Part shown: in pieces, positions 44,660 to 54,100 of the stretch
Layout: each line of letters begins with the position of its first letter
Numbering within the stretch: position 1 is the stretch's first letter
DNA from: Streptoalloteichus tenebrarius
GTDB lineage: Bacteria; Actinomycetota; Actinomycetes; Mycobacteriales; Pseudonocardiaceae
NCBI RefSeq assembly: GCF_024171885.1
Contig: NZ_JAMTCP010000005.1
Coordinates: forward strand, 213,755-277,754
DNA: 64,000 nt
Direction of reading: 5' to 3'
The notes under the pieces: generated by a model
Database searches by the model: none
What the model was told of the DNA's origin: nothing
Seen by the model: the letters and a program-made list of their open reading frames with translations, nothing else
Translations under genes and position numbers: made by a program

Positions 44660-46690
44660 CTTCGGGGTTCTTCGAGGTTCTTCGGGGGTGCGCCATCACG
44701 ATGCGGGGTGCTGCACGGCCTGCGGAAGGATCGACGGTCGGTCCCTGTTGGTGCGTGGTGGTGCCGCCGGGAGGTCCTCGGCTGGACCAGGACCGGCCCG
44801 CGAGCATGATCGACGTGGGTGCCGCTGGTGAGAGCTGGCGGGGTTCTCCTTGTTCTGTGGGGTCGGCATCGCGAGGCAGGGTTCCGCGTCGCCTGCGGAC
44901 GGATCAGCGTGATGATCATCGGGAGGGGACGTGCCGAGGAGACGTCCTGAGGGGCTGACATGTCCGCCCCCAGAGGATCTTCGAGCTGGTGTGCACCCGC
45001 GTCTGGTGGGGGTGCGGCCGCCAGTCTCTCGACGGTCGGCCCCTGTTGGTATGTGGTGCCATTGGGAGGTCCTTGTGTCACCTCGGGCGGCCCAGGGTTG
45101 GTCCACGATTCACGTGGACGCGCCCCCCGGTGAAGATCGGCGGGGTGTCGTTCGTTCTTCGGGTTCGGTGCCGCCGCTGTGTGGCCTGAGGGCGGATCAG
45201 TGTGGTGACGGTCGGAGGAGGCCGGGTCGCGTGAGCGGCCAGGGCGGCTGGCGTGTCTGCCCGCCACTCGATCCCGGTGCGGACGACCGATTCGTCAGGT
45301 TCCCCGGGTCTCCGCGCGGTCGGTCCGGATGATCGCCGAGCTGGAGTGTGGCGGGTTCTGCTCCGGCGTGATCGACGAAGTGCGCGATGGTCGGAGCTTG
45401 TTGGTACCTGGTGCCGTTGGGAGGTCCTTGTGTCACCTCGGGCGGCCAGGGTTGGCCCGCGAGCACGGTCCACGGGACGCCGCCGGTGAACGCAGGCGCG
45501 GTCCTCGTACGTTCTTCGGGTTCGGCGTCAGGAGCTGTGCCGCGACCTGGCCTGAGGGGTCTGAGGGTGGACCAGTGTGGTCATGAGCAGTAGGGGGATG
45601 CCGGCTGGGCACCCAGGCGACTGGTGGTCCGTCCGCTGTTGTGACAGCGGCGCGGACAGCCGGCCGTCAGGTTCTTCGAGTCCACAGCGTGGTCTGTCGG
45701 GCGGTCGCTGAGCTGGAGTGTGGCGGGTTCTGGTCCGGTGGGCCGTCGGAGTGGCCGAGGCTGGAGTTCGTTGGTGCGTAGTGCCGCCCGGAAGGTCCTT
45801 GTTGTCGCCTCGGGCGGGTCAGAGGCGGTCCGCGAGCACGTTCCGCGTGCGCTGCTGCCGAAGGCCGGCCGGGTTCACGTCCTTGGCCGGGGTTCGACAT
45901 CGCGAGCCGGGCCGCCCGCCTGCGGACGGATCAGCGCGTGATGATCGGAAAGGGGCAGTGCTGCGGAGGCGTCCGCTGCGGATGGTGTCCGCTCGCCGTT
46001 CCGACCTCGGTGCGGATGACGGATTCGTCAAGGTCCCCGCGTATCGCGTGGGTTCGTCCAGTGATCGCCGACGCGGTCGACGGTCAGCACCTGCTGGCGC
46101 CCTGGTGCCGTTCAAGAGGTCCTTGTCGCCACCCGGGCCGGGCCAGGATCAGCTCCGATGCGCATTTCGCGCGGACCCCGCCGGCTCGCGCCGGTGGCCA
46201 AGCCACGTCGTCCGCCCGATGTCGTCTTGGGCTGTCTGTCCGTCGCCCGGCGCGCGTGGAGAGATCAACATCATGACCGACCAGAAGGGGACATGCCGCG
46301 TAGGAGCCCGCACCAACTCCGCGCCCGCCCACCGCTCGGACCCTGGTGCGGACGACCGATTCGTCAGGTTCCCCGGGTCTCCGCGCGGTCGGTCCGGATG
46401 ATCGCCGAGCTGGAACGCCCACGGTTCTGGCCCGGGGCGATCGCCGAGGCGCTCGACGGCTGGACTCGGTTCGTCCACGGTCCCACCCGCGCCCTCCTCG
46501 ACCACGCGCCCGAGGTCTGTCCCTGCCCGGGCTGTCAGTGGGACGACCCGGCGGTGCTGCGCGAGGCGTTGCGAGACCCACTGCTCGCACTGCCGCGCGG
46601 AGCGGCCCGGGAACTGCGTGCTCTTCTGCGGCCGCTGGACGAGATCTCCCTGGCCCGCTCGGTCCCGACGCGCGAGACCACGCACCTCCG
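44660..46690 (+). repeat. decayed tandem array of a small gene, 5-6 copies
   Basis: A landmark sequence near TTGGTGCCRTTGGGAGGTCC recurs at about 44748, 45044, 45400, 45767 and 46091, giving units of 300-370 bp. A second landmark, about 70 bp and nearly identical, occurs at 45276-45347 and 46348-46409 (GTGCGGACGACCGATTCGTC, then CGCGGTCGGTCCGGATGATC). All copies but the last are full of stops in every frame. Confidence 0.7.
46398..46690 (+). pseudogene. last copy of the repeated gene, unknown protein
   Basis: From ATG 46398 the frame reads MIAELERPRFWPGAIAEALD, GWTRFVHGPTRALLDHAPEV, CPCPGCQWDDPAVLREALRD and LLALPRGAARELRALLRPLD, which looks like a real, compact helical protein with a CPCPGC cysteine motif. 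I do not recognise the family. After about residue 98 the sequence loses character and runs without a stop into the MobA-like frame, so a frameshift probably removed its own stop. An overlapping upstream frame ends at the same ATGA. The decayed unit at 45330 has MIAELECGGFCSGVIDEV at the matching place. Confidence 0.5.
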
Positions 46691-47051
46691 CGAGATCCTC
46701 GCGGTCCCTTCGTGTTCAACCCGTGCCGCCCGGGGCCTCCGGGACTTCACCGTGAAAGAACGCGTCCGGAGTGGACGTTCGCTGCCCGCCCTCCGCGCCA
46801 CGCCGCCGCCTCCCTTCCAGGACGACACCCGCCCCCGAGAAGCCGCCATCCCCGACGAGTCGCCACTCACCCGCGCGGTCGCGGGGGGAGACGCGCAGAA
46901 TCGGGGACAGCGACAGCAGCGGCAGTGCGCGTCCGCGCGTCCTGTCACCGGTGTCGCGCCTGGACAGCCCGACCGGCGCGGGTGGAGGTCACGGGGGACA
47001 CCGTGGAGCCGACACCGCCGCCGAACCCGAGGAGCGAGGACCACCGGCACC

Positions 47052-47657
47052 ATGTCGACCGTGAAGCCTCCACCCCCGTCTCCCTGGGCGGCCGTCGTCC
47101 TGGCCGGGGGCCGGGCCCGCCGCCTCGGCGGATGCGACAAGGTCGCGCTGACCGTCGGCGACCGGACCCTGCTCGACGGCGTGCTGGCCGCCGTGGCCGC
47201 CGGCGGAGCCGACCCGGTCGTGGTCGTCGGCCCGCCGAGGACGACCGCCCTGCCCGTGCTCTGGGCCAGGGAGGACCCGCCGGGCGGCGGCCCGCTGGCC
47301 GGCCTCGCCGAGGGGCTGCGCGCGGTGCCCGCCGAGGTCGCCGAGGTCGCGGTGCTCGCCGGCGACCTCGCGGCGGTGGGGCCGGGCACGCTGGACCGCC
47401 TGCGCGCGGCGTTGCGCGCCGAGCGGGCCGCCGACGGCGCGGTCCTGGTCGACGAGCACGGCCACGTCCAGTGGCTCCTCGGGGTGTGGCGCGCGCCGGC
47501 CCTGCGGTCGGTGGTGCCCGAGCGCGGGGCCGGGCTCGCGGTCCGCGCCGTCCTCGGCCACCTCACCAGGATCGACGTGCCGGCCCTCCCCGGCGAGACC
47601 CTCGACGTCGACACCCCCGACGACCTGCGCGCGGCGCGGGGCGCGAGCACCCGATGA
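47052..47657 (+). CDS. MobA-like molybdenum cofactor guanylyltransferase
   Basis: A 201-residue NTP_transf_3 protein. AAVVLAGGRARRLGGCDKVA is the nucleotide-binding start. GGGPLAGLAEGLRAV and VAVLAGDLAAVGPGTLDRL (Mg-binding Asp) follow. DVDTPDDLRAA closes the fold as in MobA. It would attach GMP to molybdopterin. No other moco genes are nearby, so the related but different MobA-like sugar or cofactor nucleotidyltransferases remain possible. The frame is open upstream to 46158, but the Shine-Dalgarno GAGGA and domain start favour ATG 47052. Confidence 0.8.
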   Translation: MSTVKPPPPSPWAAVVLAGGRARRLGGCDKVALTVGDRTLLDGVLAAVAAGGADPVVVVGPPRTTALPVLWAREDPPGGGPLAGLAEGLRAVPAEVAEVAVLAGDLAAVGPGTLDRLRAALRAERAADGAVLVDEHGHVQWLLGVWRAPALRSVVPERGAGLAVRAVLGHLTRIDVPALPGETLDVDTPDDLRAARGASTR

Positions 47658-47771
47658 GACCACTCGCCCTGCGCCCGTAAGGTCTTCACAGCGGTCATAC
47701 CGCGAGTCCGGTTCCCTGTGCGGTGGAGTGGCGACCTGTCACGCCGCCGGTCCGTCGTAGGAGGTAAGCCA

Positions 47772-48932
47772 GTGACCGAGCCCGGGCACGCCGAGGGCGC
47801 GGGGAGCAGCACGCCGAACACCCCCGCGCGCGACGCCCAGCTCCTCGAACGCACGGTGTTCGAGGTCAAGCGGGTGATCGTCGGCCAGGACCGGCTCGTC
47901 GAGCGGGTGCTGGTCGGCCTGCTCGCCAGGGGGCACCTGTTGCTGGAGGGCGTGCCGGGCGTGGCCAAGACGCTGGCCGTGGAGACCTTCGCCAGGGTGG
48001 TCGGCGGCACCTACTCCCGGGTCCAGTTCACGCCCGACCTCGTGCCGGCCGACATCCTCGGCACCCGCATCTACCGCCAGGGCAGCGAGACCTTCGACGT
48101 CGAGCTGGGCCCGGTGGTGGCCAACTTCGTGCTCGCCGACGAGATCAACCGCGCGCCGGCCAAGGTCCAGTCCGCGATGCTGGAGGTCATGGCCGAGCGG
48201 CACGTGTCGATCGGCGGCCAGACCTTCCCGATGCCCGACCCGTTCCTGGTGCTGGCGACCCAGAACCCCATCGAGAACGAGGGCGTCTACCCGCTGCCCG
48301 AGGCGCAGCGCGACCGCTTCCTGTTCAAGATCGTCGTGGAGTACCCGACGGCCGAGGAGGAGCGGGAGATCGTCTACCGGATGGGCGTCCAGCCCCCCGA
48401 GCCGCACCAGGTGCTCAACCCGGCCGAGCTGACCCGGCTCCAGGGCGTGGCCTCGCGGGTGTTCGTGCACCACGCGCTGGTCGACTACGTGGTCCGGCTG
48501 GTGGTCGCCACCCGCTCGCCCCACGAGCACGGCCTGTCCGACGTGGCGAACTGGATCGCCTACGGCGCCTCGCCGCGCGCCACCCTCGGCGTCGTCGCCG
48601 CCTCCCGCGCCCTCGCGCTGGTCAGGGGCCGCGACTACGTCCTGCCGCAGGACGTGGTCGACGTGGTGCCCGACGTGCTGCGCCACCGGCTCGTGCTGTC
48701 CTACGACGCGTTGGCCGACGGCGTCCCGGTCGACCACATCGTCAGCCGGGTGCTCCAGACGGTGCCGCTGCCGCAGGTGTCGGCCCGGCCGCAGGTCGCG
48801 CCCTACCCGCCGGCCCCCGCCACCCCGCAGCACCAGCCGATGCCGCCCGCCCCGCAGGGCCAGCCCGGCCCGGCCGTGCCGACCGGCCAGCCGGGGCCGG
48901 TGGCGCCGTCCGCCGCGCCGAACCGGCAGTGA
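47772..48932 (+). CDS. MoxR-family AAA+ ATPase
   Basis: A 386-residue MoxR ATPase. Walker A LLEGVPGVAKTLAVETFAR, Walker B FVLADEINRAPAKVQSAML, sensor I LATQNPIENEGVYPLPEAQR and the lid domain with ASPRATLGVVAASRALAL. A Pro/Gln-rich tail of about 45 residues follows. MoxR proteins act as chaperones for VWA-domain partners; the DUF58 and VWA genes follow at once. The GTG has AGGAGGT six bases upstream. The order equals Rv1479-Rv1481 of M. tuberculosis. Confidence 0.94.
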   Translation: MTEPGHAEGAGSSTPNTPARDAQLLERTVFEVKRVIVGQDRLVERVLVGLLARGHLLLEGVPGVAKTLAVETFARVVGGTYSRVQFTPDLVPADILGTRIYRQGSETFDVELGPVVANFVLADEINRAPAKVQSAMLEVMAERHVSIGGQTFPMPDPFLVLATQNPIENEGVYPLPEAQRDRFLFKIVVEYPTAEEEREIVYRMGVQPPEPHQVLNPAELTRLQGVASRVFVHHALVDYVVRLVVATRSPHEHGLSDVANWIAYGASPRATLGVVAASRALALVRGRDYVLPQDVVDVVPDVLRHRLVLSYDALADGVPVDHIVSRVLQTVPLPQVSARPQVAPYPPAPATPQHQPMPPAPQGQPGPAVPTGQPGPVAPSAAPNRQ

Positions 48933-48949
48933 CCGGGAGGGGACCGCAG

Positions 48950-49957
48950 GTGTCAGCCAGCTCCGACGCGCCCCAGCACGCCCGGGGTGACGGGCAGGAG
49001 GGCGGGACGACCGGGGCGGGTCCCGCCGAGGACCGGCGCCCGTCCTGGGCGCCGCCCTCCCTGACCTCCGGCCGCATGGAGGCGGCGTTGCGCACGCTGG
49101 AGCTGACCGTGCGCCGCCGACTGGACGGGCTGTTGCAGGGCAACCACCTCGGGCTGGTCCCCGGTCCCGGCACCGAGCCCGGCGAGGCCCGCCCCTACCA
49201 GCCCGGCGACGACGTCCGCCGCATGGACTGGGCGGTGACCGCCCGCACCACGGAGCCGCACATCCGGGAGACGGTCGCCGACCGCGAGCTGGAGACGTGG
49301 GTGCTGGTCGACCTGTCGCCCAGCCTGGACTTCGGCACCGCCGCCTGCGAGAAGCGCGAGCTGGCGGTCGCCGCCGTCGCGGCCGTGGCGCACCTGACGC
49401 AGGGCGGCGGCAACCGCGTCGGCGCCCTGGTCTCCACCGGGGAGCGCACCGAGCGGGTGCCGGCCAGGGGCGGCCTGGCCTACGCCAGGACCCTGGTGCG
49501 CCGGATCGCCGAGACCCCCAGGGCGCCCGAGGGCACCAGGGGCGACCTCGCCGCCCTGCTCGAACAGCTCCGCCGGCCGCCGAGGCGGCGTGGGCTCGCG
49601 GTCGTGGTGTCGGACTTCCTCGGCCCGCTGGACTGGGAACGGCCCCTGCGCGCCCTGGCCGCCCGGCACGACCTGCTGGCGGTCGAGGTGCTCGACCCGA
49701 GGGACGTCGACCTGCCCGAGGTGGGCACCGTGGTGCTGGCCGACCCGGAGAGCGGCCGGCAGCGGGAGGTGCACGCCACGCCCCTGCTGCGCAGGGAGTT
49801 CGCGGCGGCGGCCGCCGCGCACCGCGAGTCGGTGGCCGCGGTGCTCCGCCGCGCCGGCGCCGGCCACCTGGTGCTGCGGACCGACTCCGACTGGGTGGCC
49901 GACATCGTGCGGTTCGTCGTGGCGCGCAAGCGCAACTGGTCGGGAGGGGTTGTCTGA
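48950..49957 (+). CDS. DUF58 domain protein
   Basis: A 335-residue DUF58 protein, the usual middle partner of MoxR operons. The domain core is YQPGDDVRRMDWAVTARTTE followed by VLVDLSPSLDFG, a degenerate MIDAS (DxSxS). GNRVGALVSTGERTERVPAR and VVVSDFLGPLDWERPL complete the vWA-like fold. The first 45 residues are disordered. The GTG at 48950 has GGGAGGGG seven bases before it; GTG 48929, overlapping the moxR stop, is the alternative. Confidence 0.9.
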   Translation: MSASSDAPQHARGDGQEGGTTGAGPAEDRRPSWAPPSLTSGRMEAALRTLELTVRRRLDGLLQGNHLGLVPGPGTEPGEARPYQPGDDVRRMDWAVTARTTEPHIRETVADRELETWVLVDLSPSLDFGTAACEKRELAVAAVAAVAHLTQGGGNRVGALVSTGERTERVPARGGLAYARTLVRRIAETPRAPEGTRGDLAALLEQLRRPPRRRGLAVVVSDFLGPLDWERPLRALAARHDLLAVEVLDPRDVDLPEVGTVVLADPESGRQREVHATPLLRREFAAAAAAHRESVAAVLRRAGAGHLVLRTDSDWVADIVRFVVARKRNWSGGVV

Positions 49958-50931
49958 TGCTGGGGTTGAGCCTGAGCGGGTTCACCGCCCCGTGGTGGTT
50001 CACCCTGGTCGTGGCGATCGGCCTGCTCGTCGCCGGCTACCTGTGGGTGCAGCGCCGACGGCGTCGCGACACCCTGCGGTTCACCAACCTCGAACTGCTG
50101 GAGAAGGTCGCGCCCCGGCGGAACGGGTGGTACCGGCACGCGCCGGCCGCGTTGCTCGGTGTGGCCCTGCTGCTGTTGACCGTCTCCCTGGCGGGGCCGA
50201 CCACCCGCGAGCGCGTGCCGCGCAACCGGGCGGTGGTCATGATGGCCATCGACGTCTCGTTGTCGATGAAGGCCACCGACGTGCAGCCCACGCGGCTGGC
50301 GGCGGCGCAGGCGGCCGCGAAGTCCTTCGTGGAGGGGCTGACGCCGGGGGTGAACCTCGGCCTGGTGGCCTTCGCCGGCACCGCGACCGTCCTGGTCTCG
50401 CCGACCACCGACCGGGAGAGCGTCAAGCAGGCGATCGACGACCTGCGCCTGGCCGAGTCCACGGCCACCGGCGACGCGATCGTCGCCTGCCTGCGCACCA
50501 TCGAGTCGTTCGGCAAGCTCCTCGGCGGCGCGGACGGCGCGCCGCCGGCCAGGATCGTGTTGATGACCGACGGCAAGGAGATGACCGGCACCACCTCCTC
50601 GTCCGTGGCGGCCAAGGACGCCGCCAAGGCGAAGGTGCCGATCTCGTCCATCTCCTTCGGCACCGACCGCGGCACCGTGGACATCGACGGCCGGATGGTG
50701 CCGGTGCCGGTGGACGACGACGCGATGAAGGAGATCGCCGACCTGTCCGGCGGCGAGTTCCACAAGGCCGCGACCGCCGAGCAGCTCCGCAAGGTCTACG
50801 ACACGCTGGGCGAGCAGATCGGCTACGAGAACAAGCAGGTCGACGCGAGCCGGCCGTGGCTGGTTCTGGGCACGCTGAGCGCGCTGATCGCCGTCGGCGC
50901 GTCCCTCGCCCTCGGCCGGCGCATCCCCTGA
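49957..50931 (+). CDS. VWA-domain membrane protein (Rv1481-like)
   Basis: A 324-residue membrane-anchored von Willebrand A protein. Two N-terminal helices (WWFTLVVAIGLLVAGYLWV and AALLGVALLLLTVSLAG) precede the vWA domain with an intact MIDAS MAIDVSLSMKATD, and one helix closes the protein (LVLGTLSALIAVGASLAL). It overlaps the DUF58 stop (TGATG). With MoxR and DUF58 it should form a metal-dependent chaperone complex at the membrane, close to peptidoglycan or division machinery; its target is unknown. Confidence 0.92.
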   Translation: MLGLSLSGFTAPWWFTLVVAIGLLVAGYLWVQRRRRRDTLRFTNLELLEKVAPRRNGWYRHAPAALLGVALLLLTVSLAGPTTRERVPRNRAVVMMAIDVSLSMKATDVQPTRLAAAQAAAKSFVEGLTPGVNLGLVAFAGTATVLVSPTTDRESVKQAIDDLRLAESTATGDAIVACLRTIESFGKLLGGADGAPPARIVLMTDGKEMTGTTSSSVAAKDAAKAKVPISSISFGTDRGTVDIDGRMVPVPVDDDAMKEIADLSGGEFHKAATAEQLRKVYDTLGEQIGYENKQVDASRPWLVLGTLSALIAVGASLALGRRIP

Positions 50932-51106
50932 CGCCCGCCACCCCCGAGCCTCCGGGAGGCACGGCCCCGGTCGACGGCGATCCCGCCGCGGCCGGGGCCG
51001 CGCCGTACGGGCGATCGGGTGGACTTCGCCGCCGTCACCGGACACGCGCGGTCGCGTCCCTGGTTGACCACGATCACGTTCAGTAGTGTGCGACCTGCTT
51101 GTCCCG

Positions 51107-51123
51107 GTGATGGTGACCATCAC
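51107..51123. promoter_or_regulatory. inverted repeat before the beta-galactosidase
   Basis: GTGATGG-TGA-CCATCAC, perfect 7-bp arms, ends one base before the Shine-Dalgarno AGGAGGG. It could be a repressor operator or an RNA hairpin that limits ribosome access. A TTGACC -35-like box lies at 51063-51068. Confidence 0.5.
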
Positions 51124-51137
51124 AGGAGGGTGCGGCC

Positions 51138-54100
51138 ATGGTGCGCAGCGGGCGTCGGGGAATCCTGGTCCACCGCACGGTCACCGCGCTCGCCGTCCTG
51201 GTCGCCACCTGGCTCGGCCAGGGCGTCGTCGCCCTCGCCCCGTCCGCCGGCCCGCCCGCCGACGTGTACCGCTACCTCGACGACCCCGAGATGGTGGCGG
51301 AGGGGCAGGAGCCCCCGCACGCCGAGCTGCGGCCCCACGCCGACGCCTCCGCCGCCGCGCGCGGCGACCGCTCCTCCCCATGGGTGCACGTGCTCGACGG
51401 CGAGTGGCGGCTGCGGATGGCCGACCGCCCGCAGGACGTCCCGCCGGGCTTCGCCTCCGACGGCCACGACACCTCGGACTGGCGTGTCGTCACCGTCCCG
51501 CACACCTGGCAGACCGACGGGCTCGACCACCCGGTCTTCCGCAACTCGCCGACCGAGATGTGGCCCGACGACCCGCCGAGGACCCCGCGCGACCTCAACC
51601 CGACCGGCGCGTACGTGCGGACCTTCGACCTGCCGGAGCACTGGTCGGGCCGCAGGGTGTTCCTGCGCTTCGAGGGCGTGACCAGCGCCTACCTGGTGTG
51701 GGTCAACGGCGCGTACGTCGGCTACGACCAGGGCGGCTACACCCCGGCCGAGTTCGACGTCACCGACGACCTGCGTCGGGGGAGCAACACCGTCGCGGTG
51801 CAGGTGCACCGCTGGTCGGCGGGCTCCTACCTGGAGGACTACGACCAGTGGCGCTACTCCGGGATCTTCCGCTCGGTGTGGATGTACGCGACCCCGCAGA
51901 CCTACCTGCACGACGTCACGATCAGCACCGACCTCGACGCGGCCTACCGCGACGCCACCCTCCGCGCGGACGTGGAGGTCGTGCGCAAGGGCGGCCCGAC
52001 GGGGACCTACCCCGTGCGGGCCGTGCTGCACGACCCCGGGGGCAACCCGGTGAGCATGCTGACCGGCGCGGTGGAGGTGGGGGAGACCGGCGGCGTCGCC
52101 CGGCTGGAGGGCAGGGTCAGCGACCCTCCGAAGTGGACGGACGAGACCCCGAACCGGCACGCGCTCGTGCTGGAGCTACTCGACCCCGGCGGCGCCACGA
52201 CCCACGTGACCAGCCAGCCCGTCGGCTTCCGGAAAATCGAGATCAGGGACAGGCAGGTGCTGGTCAACGGCCGGCGCGTCGTCGTGCGCGGGGTCAACCG
52301 CACCGAGACCGACCCGGCCACCGGCCGGCACGTCACCGAGCAACGCGACACCACCGACGCGCACCTGCTCAAGCGGCTCAACGTCAACGCCGTCCGCACC
52401 GCCCACTACCCCTCGGACCCGGCCTTCTACGACCTGGCCGACCGGCTCGGCATCTGGGTCGACGACGAGATGGAGGTCGAGACCCACAACCACCAGGCGT
52501 GCCCTGACGACTGCCTCGCCGACCGGCCCGAGTGGCAGAAGGCGTTCCTGGACCGCTTCGTCGCGATGGTCGAGCGGGACAAGAACCACCCCAGCGTGCT
52601 GATGTGGGACACCGGCAACGAGGCCGGGCTGGGCAGGGCCCACCACGCGATGGCCGAGTGGGCGCGGGCGCACGCGCCCGGCCGGCCGCTCTACCACCAG
52701 CCCGGCGTCCCGGACGGCGACGCGCCCTTCGCCGACGTGTGGGGGCCGCGCTACCCCACGCCGAGCGTGCTGGAGCACATCGCGTCGATCACCGGCAAGC
52801 CGGTGATCATGGGGGAGTACGCGCACGCGCAGGGCAACAGCCTCGGCAACTTCCGCGAGTTCTGGGACGTGGTGCGCCGCCATCCGCAGGTGCAGGGCGG
52901 GTTCGTCTGGGACCTGGTCGACCAGGACATCACCCGGCCCCTGCGCACCACCCCGGATTCGTCAGGCAACGGAATCCTCGCCTGGTTGAGCGGGATGCCG
53001 GCGCACGTCGAGGGGCGCTCCGGCCGCGCGGTGGCCCTGTCCGGGCTGGACGACTTCGTCGAGGTCTACCGGGACCCCCGGTTCGACGAGGTCTCCCAGG
53101 CCCTCACGCTCGACGCGTGGGTGCGCCCCGAGTCCTGGTACGGCGACTTCACCGTCATCTCCAAGGGCGACCACCAGTACGCGCTGAAGATGAAGACCGA
53201 CCAGCTCCTGGAGTTCTTCGTCTACAACGACGGCTGGCACGTCATCCAGGCGCCGGTCCCCGCCGACTGGTACGGGAACTGGCACCGGGTCTCCGGCACC
53301 TTCGACGGGAACGCGCTGCGCCTGTACGTCGACGGGGCCGAGGTCGGCAGCACGGCGTGGAGCGGGACCGTGGCCGGGTCGACCTGGCCGGTGAACATCG
53401 GCAGGAACTCCGAACTCGGCGACGAGAACATCCCCACCCGCATGTCCCACGGCGCGATCGACCAGGTGCGGATCTACCACCGCGCCCTCACCGCCGACGA
53501 GCTGGCGCGCGACCCGGCCCAGGAGGCCGTGCTCGCCCTCGACTTCGACGAGGTGACCGAGCGCGGCACGTACCAGTCCTACGGCGCCGGCCCGAGCGGC
53601 AACGACGGCGTCCTGCACCCCGACCGCACGCCGCAGCCCGAGGCCACCCAGATGGCGTGGACCCACTCGCCCATCCGGATCACCGACGCCGCCGCGCGGG
53701 AGGGCCGCGTCGCGGTCACCAACGAACGGGCCTTCACGGGCACCGACGACCTCGTGCTGCGCTGGCGCGTCGAGGAGAACGGGGGCGTCGTCGCGCGAGG
53801 CGAGCAGCCGCTCCAGGTGGCCCCCGGCCAGCGGGCCGAGGTGCGACTGTCCACTGTGAACGGCACTGTGCCCGCCGGTTCGACCGGCCCGGAACGGTGG
53901 TTGACCGTGGAGGCCGCGCTCAGGGCCGACACCCCGTGGGCGCGGGCCGGGCACGTGCTGACGGCCCAGCAGTTCCCGGTGGGCGGGGACCTCGTGGCCG
54001 GCCCGCCGGCCCTCGGCGCTCCGCCACCGGTCTCGGTGTCGGAGGAGGGTGACCGGATCGTCGTGTCCGGCCCGGAGTTCCGCCACACCTTCGACCGCGC

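Noticed and set aside
44660..46690. CRISPR array
   Set aside because: Units are 300-370 bp, diverged and without short constant repeats or uniform spacers; no cas genes are nearby.
46158..47657. one 499-residue fusion protein with a MobA domain
   Set aside because: The part between about 46690 and 47050 has no protein-like character; the MobA start has its own ribosome-binding site.
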